Origin: Marvania coccoides
Lineage: Eukaryota; Chlorophyta; Trebouxiophyceae; Chlorellales; Chlorellaceae
Assembly (NCBI GenBank): GCA_963854735.1
Contig: OY978099.1
Span: forward strand, 248,001-312,000
Length of the DNA: 64,000 bases
Direction of reading: 5' to 3'
The notes under the pieces were generated by a model that was not told the origin of the DNA, made no database searches, and saw nothing but the letters and a program-made list of their open reading frames with translations. Each line of letters opens with the position of its first letter. The stretch's first letter is position 1. Both the position numbers and the translations under genes were made by a program. This document shows, in pieces, positions 44,569 through 56,668 of the stretch.

Positions 44569-45078
44569 TATTAGTCAATGTATCAGGGTTCGATTGATTC
44601 AATTGCAAATTAACATAAAAATAAATTTAATTTTGTTTTTTCTGCTGAGGACCCTTTTCCAGCATGAAGTCGCCGCCGAAATGTTGAATCTTCCAGTGGT
44701 GATATTTGGAGACCCCCAAAAAATCCCTTTCCCCTCAGGAAGTGGCTGTACGCTAGAGTTCAGCGGCGTAGTTAGTCTTTCTTTCCTCTCGCACCACTCA
44801 AAACTGTCGCCGCCTTGTGTGCTCAAATTCAACTATTCAATGCTTTACATGCAAATTGGCTGGCTCCACATGAACCAAAATGAGAAAATGAAAAAGAATG
44901 CGCTACATCACGAAAGGTAGATAGTAAATTAAAGAAAATGTACGGAATAATAACAAATGACGTTCAAATGACATGTCAAAATTATTTGTCGAAGAAAAAT
45001 GCCTGCCACAAAAATCCATCACGCCAACATCCATATTTTTATTTAAAATGCATACATGAATAAGTCTATAACCATTAA
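44569..45078. other. intergenic spacer
   Basis: Between the MGN-protein start and the stop of the EH/AIDA-C2 gene. No coding or repeat feature was recognised. Confidence 0.5.
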
Positions 45079-47369
45079 TTACTCCAGCCCAACGACCGTC
45101 AGGTGCATAGCCGGACCCCTGCCGTTGAGCCGCTTCAGCCTTCGCAGCGACGGGTCCATGGGCTTTTTAAACATTGGCAGCACCATGGGCCCACACCGCA
45201 CCCTGGAGCACGTTGACCCTGCGTCGATCATCATCTCGCAGTCCACAAACGTCCACGTCACGGTGGAAAACTTCCGCTTTTCGCTCTTCCACTGCCGCAC
45301 CTCCAAAAACAACAGGCACCCGGGCGGCAGCGACCGCAGCGCGGTGCCCATCGTCAGCGACTGGTTGAAGTTGATCGTGGAGGTGGCAGCGTCGTAAATT
45401 CCGGGGTGGCTGTCTTGGGGGAGCTCCACCAGTCGGCCAGACAAATCCCGCACCGAAAGAGTGATGAACGGGTGGTCCAGGGCACGGCGCTCCATCAAAA
45501 CCGCGCTCTTCAGCCGTAGCTGCAGCATGGTGTGGCCCCTGCCCACCTCCGCCTCCCAGGCCGCCCTTTCCAGGGCGCTGCGAGGGGCGGCCAGCGGCAC
45601 CGGCAGCCGAGGAATGTGCGTGGAGCCTCGCGAGGCGGTCCCCGGGCTGGACCCGGGTCTCTTTGCGGGGGTGAACGCCTCGTTGCGCCAGGAGGCGCTC
45701 ACGAAGCTCACCTCTGTGTCAGCTTCACTGTCGTCATCGCTGTCAGTGAAAATTGCACCGCTGTCATCGTCGTCGCCTTGCTGGTCCACTGCGCTGCGCA
45801 GCGGGGTGCTGGACTGTGCGCCGTCCAGGTCAGTCAGGTGCTTGAGAAGATGGCGGGGAGGGGGGCTGGGAGATCCGCTGCCGCCTGCCGACACCTCCCC
45901 TTCTTCCTCCCCCTTCCCTTCTATTCCCTCCTCAGTTTGGTCCGTAGCACGCACAGCGCGCAGCTTGGAGGGGTCCAGGTGCAGCGGGGAGGTCTCCTCG
46001 GCGGCGGCGTGCGTCACGGAGACGTCTCCCAGCAGCTGCGCCACTTGCAGCGGGTCAAGGTCGTCAGGGAGGGCATACCCCAGCGCAGCTGCCTGCAGCA
46101 GGTGCATGAACAGGCAAAACTGGCGCTTATCCAGGGCACCAGCGCTGGTGGTGTTGGACAGCCGCCAGAGGTCCCGGAAGGAGGGCAACTGCGGCGCAGA
46201 AGACAGCAGCTGTCCAGCAGCAAAGGAACGCTCCAAAATTCGGCGCACCTCGGCCTCCTGCAGCCCACCTCCAGCCTCATATCCCTGGAAGAAATGCGTT
46301 GAAGGTGGCATTATCCTATTTGTGATGTATCTTATATGCTTTTGCCATCGAAACAGTTGTCGTGGCACGTTTGAATATTCATATAGGACACTTGCCTTGG
46401 CTCTGAAGGCCTCCTCATAGCGCTGCATCTGTACCGGGTCCACCGGCGTCAGCCCGGTCCCCGGCACCGTGGCCAGCCTCGCTTTTGCACCGGCAAGCGA
46501 CACCGTCCGCATGTGACGCCCCCAAGCAGGGCCCACCGCAGAGACCCCCACCTCCAGCCCCAGGTTGGCAAATGCAGTATTGAAGGCGGCCCACTCCGCG
46601 TCGGTGGGCGGGGACAGAGTGTCGGCGGCCGCCGGCAGCGAGGACGCTGCCGTCGAGTCGGAGCGGTGCAGGGCCAGCGCTGAGCCTTCGCAGCCGATGC
46701 TGGCGGCCGCAGAAATGGCTGGGGAGCAGCTGGTTGCCCTCACAGGATGGGCGACGATGGCACCGCTAGCGGCAGGCACAGCCGCAGCCGCCCTAGCGGT
46801 GCTTTCTCCTATTTCGTCCATGCGCTCGTCCCCGGATGCAATTCCCATCGCGGCGGCCACGGCGCCGATCATCCACCCCTGCTGCTGCCGCTCCTTGTTC
46901 GCGGCGGCCTCCAGCTTGCCGCCGCTGGCGGAGGAAGCGCCAAAAAAGGGCGGCGGAGCGTCTGCGAAGAAATCGTCATTTTCAAACACAGCCTCCTGGG
47001 CGGAGCTGATGGCGCGGTGCAGGAAGTGCGCTATTGCCTGAAACTGCTCCAGAGTGATGGTATTCCCCACGCTGAGGTGGTTTAAAACCCGCTCAACAGC
47101 AGCCGAGTGGGCCATCTCGGCGGTGAGGTAGCGCTGGGCATTCGCCGTGGGCAGGCTCTCGACACCCTTGCCCCCGCACTTGTTCCAGTGCCGTTGGTAG
47201 CTTGCAATGTCGGAGGCGCTGGCACCGTGCAGCGCGTCAGGGCCCTGCAAATAGGGATCAACATGTGTGACTAGCCAATGGTTGACCACAGGGGTGTGCA
47301 TCGCTGCTGCTGCCTCACCTGGCATTTGGAAAGGGTACGATCGAGTGCGTTCTCAATGAGGCTGTCCAT
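45079..47369 (-). CDS. EH-domain protein with C-terminal AIDA-type C2 domain
   Basis: Three exons (47369-47319, 47244-46396, 46284-45079) give 701 residues. The start is MDSLIENALDRTLSKCQ; the long frame beginning at 47325 lies in the intron. An N-terminal roughly 100-residue helical region (SYQRHWNKCGGKG, then LSVGNTITLEQFQAIAHFLH) may be a first, divergent EH-like unit. A second EH domain spans the second intron: MQRYEEAFRAK joins GYEAGGGLQEAEVRRILERS, then FRDLWRLSNTTSAGALDKRQ. After an acidic, Ser-rich linker, the C-terminal roughly 160 residues match the C2 domain of AIDA (LDHPFITLSVRDLSGRLVEL, LLFLEVRQWKSEKRKFSTV, GPMVLPMFKKPMD). C2 plus EH suggests a membrane-traffic adaptor. The second intron uses a GC donor (AAG|GCAAGT). 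It reads without a stop, so retention would insert 37 residues into the EH domain. Confidence 0.8.
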
Positions 47370-47773
47370 CCTCTTTGGCTATTCGTTAGCGGAATTGAAA
47401 TTTACAACGACATGAAAAATCGTTGATGATGATGATGATGGATCAATGGAATTGTGGGGTGCAGATTATTTTGGTTTTTTTAATTGGGCGTGCATGGAGA
47501 GAGGCATTCATTAGCCCCCTTTATATTTGCCGGTCTTTTTCAACTGACAAAACTCGGCTAAACGCAGCACGCCGCATAGGCCCACTGGCTTCGCTCATAA
47601 AATCGCCTTCCTGCATTGTATAGTGCATTAATTCAATCAAATCATCGTAATATAAGCGTTCTGGCGCCAGCACGGCCCTCTTAACCACGCTGGCACACTG
47701 CCTCTCGAAATCACTTTTTTGAAAATTAAAGTCAGTTTGCCTCGTTCTCTCGCGGTTGCGGTCTTCGCCCACC
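47370..47773. promoter_or_regulatory. divergent promoter region, EH/AIDA-C2 gene and SMC1
   Basis: A 404-bp spacer between two start codons. It has a short GAT repeat near 47424-47441 and a pyrimidine-rich stretch before SMC1. The promoter role is inferred from position. Confidence 0.45.
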
Positions 47774-50700
47774 ATGGCTCTTGAAGAGCACAAGGGCAGG
47801 GTGATTAGGCTGGAAATCGAGAACTTCAAGAGCTACAGAGGCAAGGAAGTGATCGGGCCCTTCAAACATTTTACCACGATCATTGGGCCCAATGGCAGCG
47901 GCAAGAGCAACCTTATGGACGCCATATCCTTCGTCCTGGGCGTGCGCACCGGCGTCCTGCGCGGCAGCAACCTCCGCGAGCTGCTGTATGTGAACACAGA
48001 TTCAAAGGACCCAGCTGACCAGTGAGTGCGCTTTCCCCCTGCGTGTTAAACCTTGAAATAGCCACACCGTCACCCTTCAATTGCGCCGCTCAACCCAACC
48101 TAGTCGCCCCCTTTTTCCCTCCTAAATTTTCTCATTCAATTTCAATTTTTAAATTTTGCCCAAATGTTCCCGCAGCCCCACCCACGGCCACGTGACGCTG
48201 GTGTTCGAGTCGCCCGAAGGCGAGGAGGTGCTCTTCACCCGCGCCATCCGTCCTGCCTCCCTAGAGGACAACACCTACTCCAGCGCCTACAAACTCAACG
48301 GAGCCACCGTCACCGCAGACGCTTACAACCAGCGCCTGGAGTCGTACGGCATCCTGGTGCGGGCCCGCAACTTCCTGGTGTTTCAGGGGGACATTGAGAA
48401 CGTGGCTCAGATGTCTCCCAAGGACCTCACAACGATGTTTGAGACCATCTCTGGGTCGGTTGCGCTGCGGCGGGAGTACGATGAGGCTGAGACGCGAATG
48501 AAGGACGCAGAAGCGAGCACGGCAGTGGTGTTCTCCCGGCGCAAGGCCATCGCGGCGGAGAAGCGGCAGAAAAAGGAGCAGAAGGCGGAGGCGGAGAAGC
48601 ACATGGGCCTGGTGGCTGAGCTCGAGGCTTCTAAAGTGAGGCACATGCTGTGGCAGGTGTACCACCTCGAGCAGGACATGAAGCAGGCGCTCATGGAGGG
48701 GGAGGCGCTGCAGGGGCAGGTGGCGCAAGCCGAGGAGGCAGCAGTGGCCGCCGAGGCAGATGTGAATGCTCAGCGGCGGCGCCAGGCTGGGGTCTCCAAG
48801 GATGTGGTGCTGCTGGAGAAGCAGATGCAGAAGAAGCGCAACGAGGCGGAGAAGAAGAACCCTGGGGTGATCAAGGTGCGGCAGCAGATTGCGCACGCGC
48901 AGCGGCGGCTGAAGAATGCGGAGAAGGAGAGGGAGGCGGCGCGGAATAAGGCGGCAGAGCACACCGTCAAGGTGGCCTCGCTGGAGAAGCAGATGGAGGG
49001 CCTGCAAGATGGTACGTACTTTAAAAGGGGGAAAATCATTCGATTGCGTTTTCCTTGTGTGAAACATACAACATGTTTTCATTCATGTTTTTTCTCGTTG
49101 GTTTGTTCTGTGCAGCCCAGAAGCAGGTGCAATCTGAGATTGGGGGCAGCGGCAAGAGCGCGCGGCGCATGAGCCTCAGCCCCGACCTGCTCGAGGAGTA
49201 CAACGAGATCAAGCGTCAGGTTGGGGCCAGCACCTCAAAGGAAGGAGCGGAGCTGGAGGCGCTGCAGGCGGCGGCGGACGCAGACGCGGAGAGGCTGCGC
49301 ATGCTGCAGGAAGCCGTGGAGTCGGTGGACGCGCGCATCAAAGACATTGGTGAGACTCTTGTAATGACCCTATCTTTTTCTGTGAAATTAGTTTTTTTAA
49401 TTTTTGTGACAATATTTCTTAAGGATGTAGTTGCATTCACCATTTTTTTTAGCTGTATTCCTCACCACCGCAATGCTTTACATAAATCTTCTTTGCAGAA
49501 AAGTCCACCGCCGAGGACGAGGCGCGACTGGCCCGCAGTGCCGAGGCGGTTTCAAAGGCCGCCGAGGAGCGCGCAGCCAAGGCCGAGGAGCACAAGACGC
49601 TGCAAGCGGAGCGCCGCCGCGTAGAGGCGCGGCGCGCGCAATTGGAGCGCCGCATTGAGGAGTCAGAGGGCAAGCTGCGGGAGGCCAAGGCTGATTCCAA
49701 GCAGTCCAAGCGAGAGCAGGCCAAAACGGCACTGGTGAACGACCTGAAGGCCGCGTTCCTGGGGCGGGTGTACGGTACCGTCACCGACCTCGCAGACCCC
49801 ACGGCTGAGCGGTATAAGCTCGCGATGTCTGTGGTTTTAGGCAGAGATTTCGACTCGGTGATAGTGGACACCTCGGAGACCGCCATGCAGTGCATTCGGG
49901 TGGTCAAGGAGCGCCGCATGCCGCCCATGACGTTCCTCCCCGCGGAGACCATCCGCGTGAAGGAGGTTGACGGCGCCTTGCGTTCCCTGGGCGGCACCTC
50001 CCGCCTTGCCATCGACACCCTCCACATCAAGGAAGAGCGCTGCACCCGCGCCTACCAGTCCATCTGCGCCAACACCCTTCTGTGTGACGGCGTGGAGGAG
50101 GCGCGTGTGCTGGCGTTCAACGGAGAAATTCGCCGCAAAGTGGTGGCGGTGGACGGGACCGCCTTCATGAAGACTGGTATCATTACGGGAGGCCTGACGT
50201 CGTCCATGGAGCAGCGCGCCAGCAAGTGGGATGCAGGCGTTGTGGGGGTGCTCAAGGAGGAGCGGGAGCGGCTGGCTGGGGAGCTGTCGGGGCTGCCGAC
50301 GCTGCGGGAACTCACCGAGAAGCTGCAGGCCGCTGAGGCCGCCATGACCCGGCTGGACAGCACCCTGCAGTACGCGCGCGCTGACCAGAAGTCTACCGCC
50401 CAGAAGCTGCGCGAAGCCGAGGCCCAGCTGGCGGCCTTGCGACGTGAGCGCGAAGCCAAGGCGCCCGGCGCCGCCAAGCTGCAAGCCTCCATCGCTGATC
50501 GGCAGCGTCGGGTGGAAGCGCTGCAGCGCAAGATCGATGCCACTGCGGAGTCTCTGTTCGCCGAGTTTGCGGCCAAGATCGGCGTGTCTTCAATTCGCGA
50601 GTACGAGGGAAAACACCTCAAAGAGGCGGAGAAGCTGGCGGAGAAGCGCATGGCGGTGACCACCCAGCTGGCGCGCGTGCGCAACCAGCTGGAGTACGAG

Positions 50701-52447
50701 TCCCAGGCGGACCCTGCCGCTGAGGTTGCGCGGCTGGAGGAGGAGGTGGCTGACTTGGGGCGGCAGCTGGAGGCGCTGCGCCAGGAGGAGGCCGAGCACG
50801 AGGCCGCTGCTGCCGAGGTGAAGGCAGAGCTCGAGGCGCTGGCGGTCAAGGTCGAGGGCTTGAAGGCAAAGCTGAAGGAGGAGGAGTCTGCGTCGAAGGA
50901 GCTGAAGAGGACCGCCAGAGCTGCCGCCGACCAAGGTGAGAATATCGAATTTTTAACTGGTTGATTGATTACGCTATTATTTTCATCTATAAATCCCTCC
51001 CATTTATATATTCTCCCCCCCCCCGTTTATTATTTTTTTCATATGCCCAATGTACTCCGAGGATAATTAAATATGTATTATAATATATTATAATATATAT
51101 TGCACGCATCAATATATATTATAAGCTCAATTTCAAATTTCTTTCTTTCTAAATGCAGTGGCCGCGCTGCGTCGCTCCATCGCTGGAGCGGCCTCCAAGC
51201 TGGAGCAGCTGCGTGCTGCGCGTGGTGACGTGCTGGAGAGCGCTGCCATGGAGGGCATCGCCCTGCCCACCCGCTCCAGCCCTACTGCTGCAGCCAAAAA
51301 AGTCAAGGCTGCCGCTGCCGCCAAGCGGAAGAAGAGAAGGGGAGCCGCAATTGAGTCGTCTTCTGAGGAGGAGGAAGAGGAGGAGATGGATATGGAATCA
51401 GAGGAGGAGGAGGAAGTGGATGAGATGGAGGTGGACGGCGAAGAGGCGGGGCCCAGCGCCAAAAAGGCAACGAAGAAAGGTGAGAAGAACGCTGGAAATT
51501 GAGTTACTTCTAATGTCGTTTTCTTTCCTGAATCCCTCGCATTCTTAACCCCCACCATGATTGGTGGTAAAATCAGCATAAGAACTGCTCTCGTCGGTCG
51601 TGCCTTCTTTTCGTATCTTCACCCCAAAAAAATTAAGTCAACAATTTGTTTGCTTGTTTCTCTCGCTGCAGTCCGCTTCAACTTCTCCAGCCTGACCGTG
51701 GACGACAAGCGTCGCGAGGCCAAAGCCCGTGAGCGCCACGAGTCAGACATGAAGGCGGCCATGGAGCAGACTGCGGCGCAGCTGGCGCGCATGGCGCCCA
51801 ACCTCAAGGCGGTGGAGCAGTACGAAGAGGTCAAGGGCCGGGAGCGGGAGCAGATCGAGGAGGTGGAGGGATGCCGCAGGGAGTGTAAGACTGCCAGCGC
51901 CGCTTTCAACACAATTCGCCAGCGCCGCTTCGATCTCTTCAACGCTGCGCTTTCCCACATCACCTCCAGCATCGACCCCATCTACAAAGACCTCACCCGG
52001 TCCGCGCTGCACCCCACGGGAGGTCAGGCCTACCTGGCGCCTGAGAACCCTGAGGAGCCGTTCTCGGGGGGGATCAAGTTTTCTGCGATGCCGCCCACCA
52101 AGCGGTTCAGGGACATGGAGCAGCTGTCTGGCGGGGAGAAGACCGTGGCGGCGCTGGCGTTGCTGTTTGCTGTGCATTCCTTCCACCCTTCGCCGTTCTT
52201 CGTGCTGGACGAGATCGACGCGGCGCTAGACGCGGCCAACGTCGCCAAAGTGGCCACCTACATGCGCGCCAAAACCAGGCCCAACTGCGAGGGCGGGTTC
52301 CAGGGCATCGTCATTTCGCTCAAGGACGTGTTTTACGAAAAGGCGGATGCGCTGGTGGGGGTGTGCCGCACCCCTGCGCACGGCAGCTCCACCACGCTGA
52401 CGTTTGACCTGAACCGCTACGGCCCGCCCATGGGGGCAGCCAGCTGA
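47774..52447 (+). CDS. SMC1: cohesin subunit SMC1
   Basis: SMC1 pairs with SMC3 to form the cohesin ring that holds sister chromatids together. Six exons (47774-48021, 48176-49011, 49116-49349, 49499-50935, 51159-51479, 51672-52447) give 1,283 residues, near the usual length. Residues 1-200 form the N-terminal ATPase half with Walker [11 protein letters not shown] first coiled coil follows. The hinge contains [20 protein letters not shown] and [13 protein letters not shown] second coiled coil leads to the C-terminal half: signature [15 protein letters not shown] and Walker [20 protein letters not shown]. The SMC1-specific block [11 protein letters not shown] separates it from SMC3. Exon 5 encodes a Lys-rich then highly acidic insert ([19 protein letters not shown]). 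The ATG has a good context (CACCATGG); the frame's earlier codons lie upstream of it. Confidence 0.96.
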
Positions 52448-53127
52448 GCAGTTTTACATATCAAGAGATAACTTTTTTTACGCTGACGAAATTACGAAAT
52501 TACAATGAAGATTTTTTCTTTTTTGCTTTGACTACCAACTAGCTTCACTTCCTCTGTGTGCACTGCCTGCCCTGTATTTTCTTTCATTTTAGTGAATATT
52601 TTTAGTAATGACTGACTGCTGGCGTTTAAGACGGAAAAAGAGTAGAGAACAGGAGATGAAGGAGGGCCTGCATCGGTAGGAAAACATCATATAGTGTAAT
52701 GACCGTGTGATTTCGCATGTACGACACGTTATCATGCGGCAAATTGTATGTATGCTGTGAACACGTGTGGAAAAGGGGAATTTCTTCGAATACAGGCAGC
52801 GGTGTCAGTTGTGGAGTCGCCGCTGGCAAAGCTTGCAACAGCTGATCGACTGAAGATAAAATCCATCATCCTTCACGCGATATGAGCCATTGATGGCTCG
52901 TATTTCTGCAGCCTAGACATCATTTTTAGCTTATAGTGGTCTCTGGCGGCAGAGGGACCACTGCAGACCAAATGAGGGACTCCAGCCTGAAGTTGCGTTT
53001 TTTTTTATTAGAAAAATTAATTTTTTTATATGCGAGTTCTAATAATAGTGCGAGTATGTCACCGAATTCCCCCTTTTTCTAACAGATATAAATTTCGCCA
53101 TCATTATTAAAAACATTAGAAAAAATC
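52448..53127. other. intergenic spacer with two hairpins
   Basis: Between SMC1 and CDK5RAP1. Contains hairpins at 52880-52903 (ATATGAGCCA/TGGCTCGTAT, loop TTGA) and 52935-52962 (AGTGGTC/GACCACT with inner CTCT/AGAG). No coding exon. Confidence 0.5.
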
Positions 53128-55384
53128 ATGCTGGCGGGCACGGCGGCGCGCAGGATCATCTCCCGCGCTCCTTTTGCTGCCATCGCTCGCCATGCGGCCG
53201 ATACCGCCGCCGCCCCCTCCCTGGCAGACTTCATATTCCAGGCCAGGGGAGGCGCTGAGCAGATGGTGACTGCCCCCGCTTCCACCCCTTCTTCTTCCCC
53301 TGCTGGTGGCCGCAGCGTGTTCATCGAGACCCGCGGCTGCCAGATGAATTCCACCGACAGCGACATCGTGGCATCTCTGCTGCACTCCGCAGGCTACTCT
53401 GCTGCCCCCACCGCCGAAGCAGCCGACGTGGTCCTGCTCAACACCTGCGCCATCCGCGAAAACGCAGAGTCTAAAGTCTGGCAGCGCCTGGGGTACTACA
53501 AAAACATGAAGACGGCGCGCAAGGCGGCGGCAAAAGCAGCGGTGCGAGCAGGGCGGGTCCCTCAGACAGGACCCATGGTGGGGGTGCTGGGGTGCATGGC
53601 GGAGCGGCTGAAGCACCGGCTGCTTGAATCAGATCGCATGGTGGACTTGGTAGCAGGGCCTGACGGTTATCGAGACCTGCCTCGGTTGATTCGCATTGTG
53701 GAGGGCTCCGAAGGGCCGTCCACAGCTGCGAACAAACGGTCACCAGCTGATTCTGGGTATAGAGGGAAGGGTGTCACATCAGCGGTAGAAAGGGTGCACA
53801 ATCCGGCTGAGGACCCCATTAACGTGCAGTTGAGTTTGGACGAGACGTATGGAGACGTGGTGCCGCTGCGGCCTGCAGGCGCCAAGTCTGTGTTTCTGTC
53901 CATCATGAGGGGTTGCAACAACATGTGTAGCTTCTGTGTGGTGCCGTTCACGAGAGGCAGGGAGCGCAGCCGCTCGGTGCAGTCAATCGTAGACGAGGTG
54001 AGCGAGTAATTAATTATTAATCGTATTGGGAGAGAGAGGGAGTCAACAACAGTATAGAGTTTGAGGCGAGAGATGAACACTTTTGAAACATTCTGGAGTC
54101 GTTTTATATTAAATAAATCGACGGTGACCACTAAAGATTAGTCTTTCTGACGCCTGCTTTCATAATTTACTTATACTTTTATTTATACTCGGCATTCTTT
54201 TCAAAAACTTGACTCTTTTCTAATCATTGTCATCCTTCTTTCTTCCCCCTCAGGTCCGCATGCTGTCCGACCAGGGCACCATGGAGGTGATGCTCCTCGG
54301 CCAAAACGTCAACTCTTACGCCGATTTCAGCGAAGCTCCCTCCCGCCTGTCCGCCTCCTCGCAAGACTCCCCTGACGAAGGCGCATTTTCTGCTCACTAC
54401 GCCCGTGGCTTCCGCAGCGTCTACCGCCCCCGGCGCGACGGCGCCTTGTCGTTTGCTGAGCTTTTGGATCGAGTGGCTGACGTCAATAATGAGATGAGGG
54501 TGCGCTTCACCTCCCCGCATCCCAAAGACTTCTCGGACGACGTGCTGGCGGTGCTGGCTGCACGCCCAAACGTCTGCAAGCAGCTGCACATGGTGAGGAC
54601 ATGACGAAAAAAATAAACGCTTTCTTCTATTTTCAACTCTCCAACAGAGCTTGCACACACGCTATGCAAACTTCGCATCCATCAGTTTAAAGTTAAATGT
54701 ATTTTTCTTTTTTCTTTTGCTGCGCAGCCTGCCCAGAGCGGGTCTTCTCGTGTCTTGAACCTCATGCGGCGCGGCTACTCTCGAGAGACCTACGACGCGC
54801 TGGTCACCCACGTCAGAGCCACCCTCCCAGGGGTGTCCCTCTCCACTGACATGATCGCCGGATTCTGCGGCGAAACCGAGGCCGACCACGCAGCCAGCGT
54901 GGACCTACTGCGCAGCACGCAATACGACATTGCCTTTCTTTTTGCGTACAGCACGCGGGAGCGCACCCACGCGGCGCGGCACCTGCAGGACGACGTCCCT
55001 GCGGCAGACAAGCTGCGCCGGCTGGAAGAGCTGATTGCTGTGTACCGGGAGGGCACTCACGCTGCGGCAGCAGCGGAGCTCGGCAGAATTCACTTAGTGC
55101 TGGTGGAGGGAGCCTCAAGGAGGTCTGCAGAGGCGTTGACGGGGCGCACCGATACTTTCAAGCGCGTGGTGTTTGCAGACGAGCCTGTGCCTGCCGAATA
55201 TGGGATCAGTCAGAGCAGCCATGGAGTGCCGCTTGTGAGGCTGCAGCCAGGAGAGTATGCGGCTGTGAGGGTGACAGAGGCGGGGGGGGGGACACTGCGA
55301 GCTGTGCCGCTGGCACGCACCACCCTGGCGGAGTTTGTGGCGAGGCATGGCAGTGCTGTACCGCTGGAAATAAATAATAATTAA
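53128..55384 (+). CDS. CDK5RAP1: CDK5RAP1/MiaB-type tRNA methylthiotransferase
   Basis: A radical-SAM enzyme that adds a methylthio group to N6-isopentenyl-adenosine 37 of tRNAs, usually organellar ones. Three exons (53128-53997, 54254-54592, 54728-55384) give 621 residues. The N-terminus is an Arg/Ala-rich presequence, consistent with mitochondrial or plastid import. The MTTase domain supplies the cysteines for the auxiliary iron-sulfur cluster: GCQMNSTDSD, NTCAIRENAE and LGCMAERLK. The radical-SAM triad is GCNNMCSFCVVPFTRGRERS. Further blocks are VMLLGQNVNSY, RVRFTSPHPKDF and MIAGFCGETEADH; a C-terminal TRAM-like region follows DKLRRLEELI and includes VPLVRLQPGEYAAVRVTEA. CDK5RAP1 is longer than bacterial MiaB, as here. 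All introns are phase 0. Confidence 0.93.
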
Positions 55385-55555
55385 CGCCCCGCCCTTTTTA
55401 TTTTGTTGAAAGAATAATAGAATGAATGGTTGTATTGCATATTACAACTGAATAAGTTGAATATCTTTATAAATGTGCCGCTTCCCTGGGCTTGTGTAAA
55501 ATAATTGTGTCAAATTCTCGATGCTCTCTTTGTACTTTTTCTTTTTATTCCTGTC

Positions 55556-56668
55556 TCAAATGTCGGTGATGTGTTGAATCTCTCGCTCTTCACGGCTGCG
55601 CTCCGAGTTTTGGGGGCCCTGAGCCGCCGCCTCGCACAGCTCCACAGTCTCCGCTGTTTTCGCGCTCATCAGCTTCTGCGTCACAGAGCCGATGGGCCCC
55701 ACACTGACGTTGGCGGAGCTCCCAGTTGTGTTGCCACTCGGCACAGCTTCTTTCTTCACGTTCTCCGTTGCTGCATCCAGGTGGGGGCCTAAGTTGCGTG
55801 GCACTCGTCCCTTTCCAGCTCCTGCTGCACCCCCAGTTCCAGCAGCGGCAGCAGCCAGCTCCTTTTCGGCTTCCTCGGCGGCGGCTTTTGCGGTGGGTGT
55901 GGTGGCAAAGGGGTTGACGGGAGGGGGCGATTCGGCAAAAGGGTTGTAGTTGAAGGCGGGGGAAGGCGATTGGCGCGGGGGAGGTTTGACTGGGGACGCG
56001 GAGGAGCGATCGCTTGGGCCTTGAGAATCTGGAGCAGGTGGAGCGGTGGCAGTGAACCGACCGTTGGGGGTGTCAGACACAGAGGGGCACATAGGGGGGC
56101 TCACAGGGTCCATAAATACGGGTAATTGTCCAGTAATATTGCCGAAATGCGCAGGGGAGTGTCGTCCGGCAGCACCGTGGTGGGCCCGGGCGGGCGGAGA
56201 AGAACGGCCTGGAGGGGCGCCTCCGCTGCTAACTCCAGCATACAAAGGGTTGGCAAACATGTTGTCGGCAGCATTGTTGGGGCGACGGGTGGGGCTGGCA
56301 GCGGCTTTCATGGCTTTCATTTGGCGCATAGTGGCGATTCTGTTGCCGGTGGCGTCGAGGGCAGCTCGCTGGTGCACCAGACCCGCGCCCAGGGGGCCAG
56401 AAGTGGATTGAATGCCACTGGGAGGCATTGCATGGTTGGACAGCCTGCTTTGAGGCGTGTGTGGCGTGTCGTAGGGAGCCTCGCCACGCTCAGTCATCAA
56501 CGTTGAGCTGCGGGGAGGTGCGCGGCGCCTGTCGCTGGATCTGCGGGTGATAAAATAGAGCAGCATCACCAATAGAGAGGCTCCGATGACGGCTCCTATT
56601 GCAAGCAAGCTCGCAGCCATCCCAACACCGACATCTCCCAACAGCTGGGAGCCATCGCAGTTCTGCAT
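55556..56668 (-). CDS. single-pass membrane protein with NPF motifs, unknown
   Basis: A single exon of 370 residues. After a short polar N-terminus there is one strongly hydrophobic span at about residues 14-40 (LLAIGAVIGASLLVMLLYF) followed by a basic cluster (TRRSSDRRR), which predicts a short extracytosolic N-terminus and a long cytosolic tail. The tail is low-complexity, rich in Pro, Ser and Ala, with no globular domain. It carries two NPF motifs (YNPFAES and VNPFATT), the classical ligand of EH domains in endocytic adaptors, plus NPLY. The C-terminus has a charged stretch ending HITDI. I do not recognise a family. It is divergent from the coiled-coil gene that starts at 57119. Confidence 0.7.
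   Translation of the reverse strand: MQNCDGSQLLGDVGVGMAASLLAIGAVIGASLLVMLLYFITRRSSDRRRAPPRSSTLMTERGEAPYDTPHTPQSRLSNHAMPPSGIQSTSGPLGAGLVHQRAALDATGNRIATMRQMKAMKAAASPTRRPNNAADNMFANPLYAGVSSGGAPPGRSSPPARAHHGAAGRHSPAHFGNITGQLPVFMDPVSPPMCPSVSDTPNGRFTATAPPAPDSQGPSDRSSASPVKPPPRQSPSPAFNYNPFAESPPPVNPFATTPTAKAAAEEAEKELAAAAAGTGGAAGAGKGRVPRNLGPHLDAATENVKKEAVPSGNTTGSSANVSVGPIGSVTQKLMSAKTAETVELCEAAAQGPQNSERSREEREIQHITDI

Noticed and set aside
47082..47325. Start of the EH/AIDA-C2 gene at 47325
   Set aside because: The frame there is intronic: a 17-codon first exon at 47369 with a clean GTGAGG donor joins at 47244.
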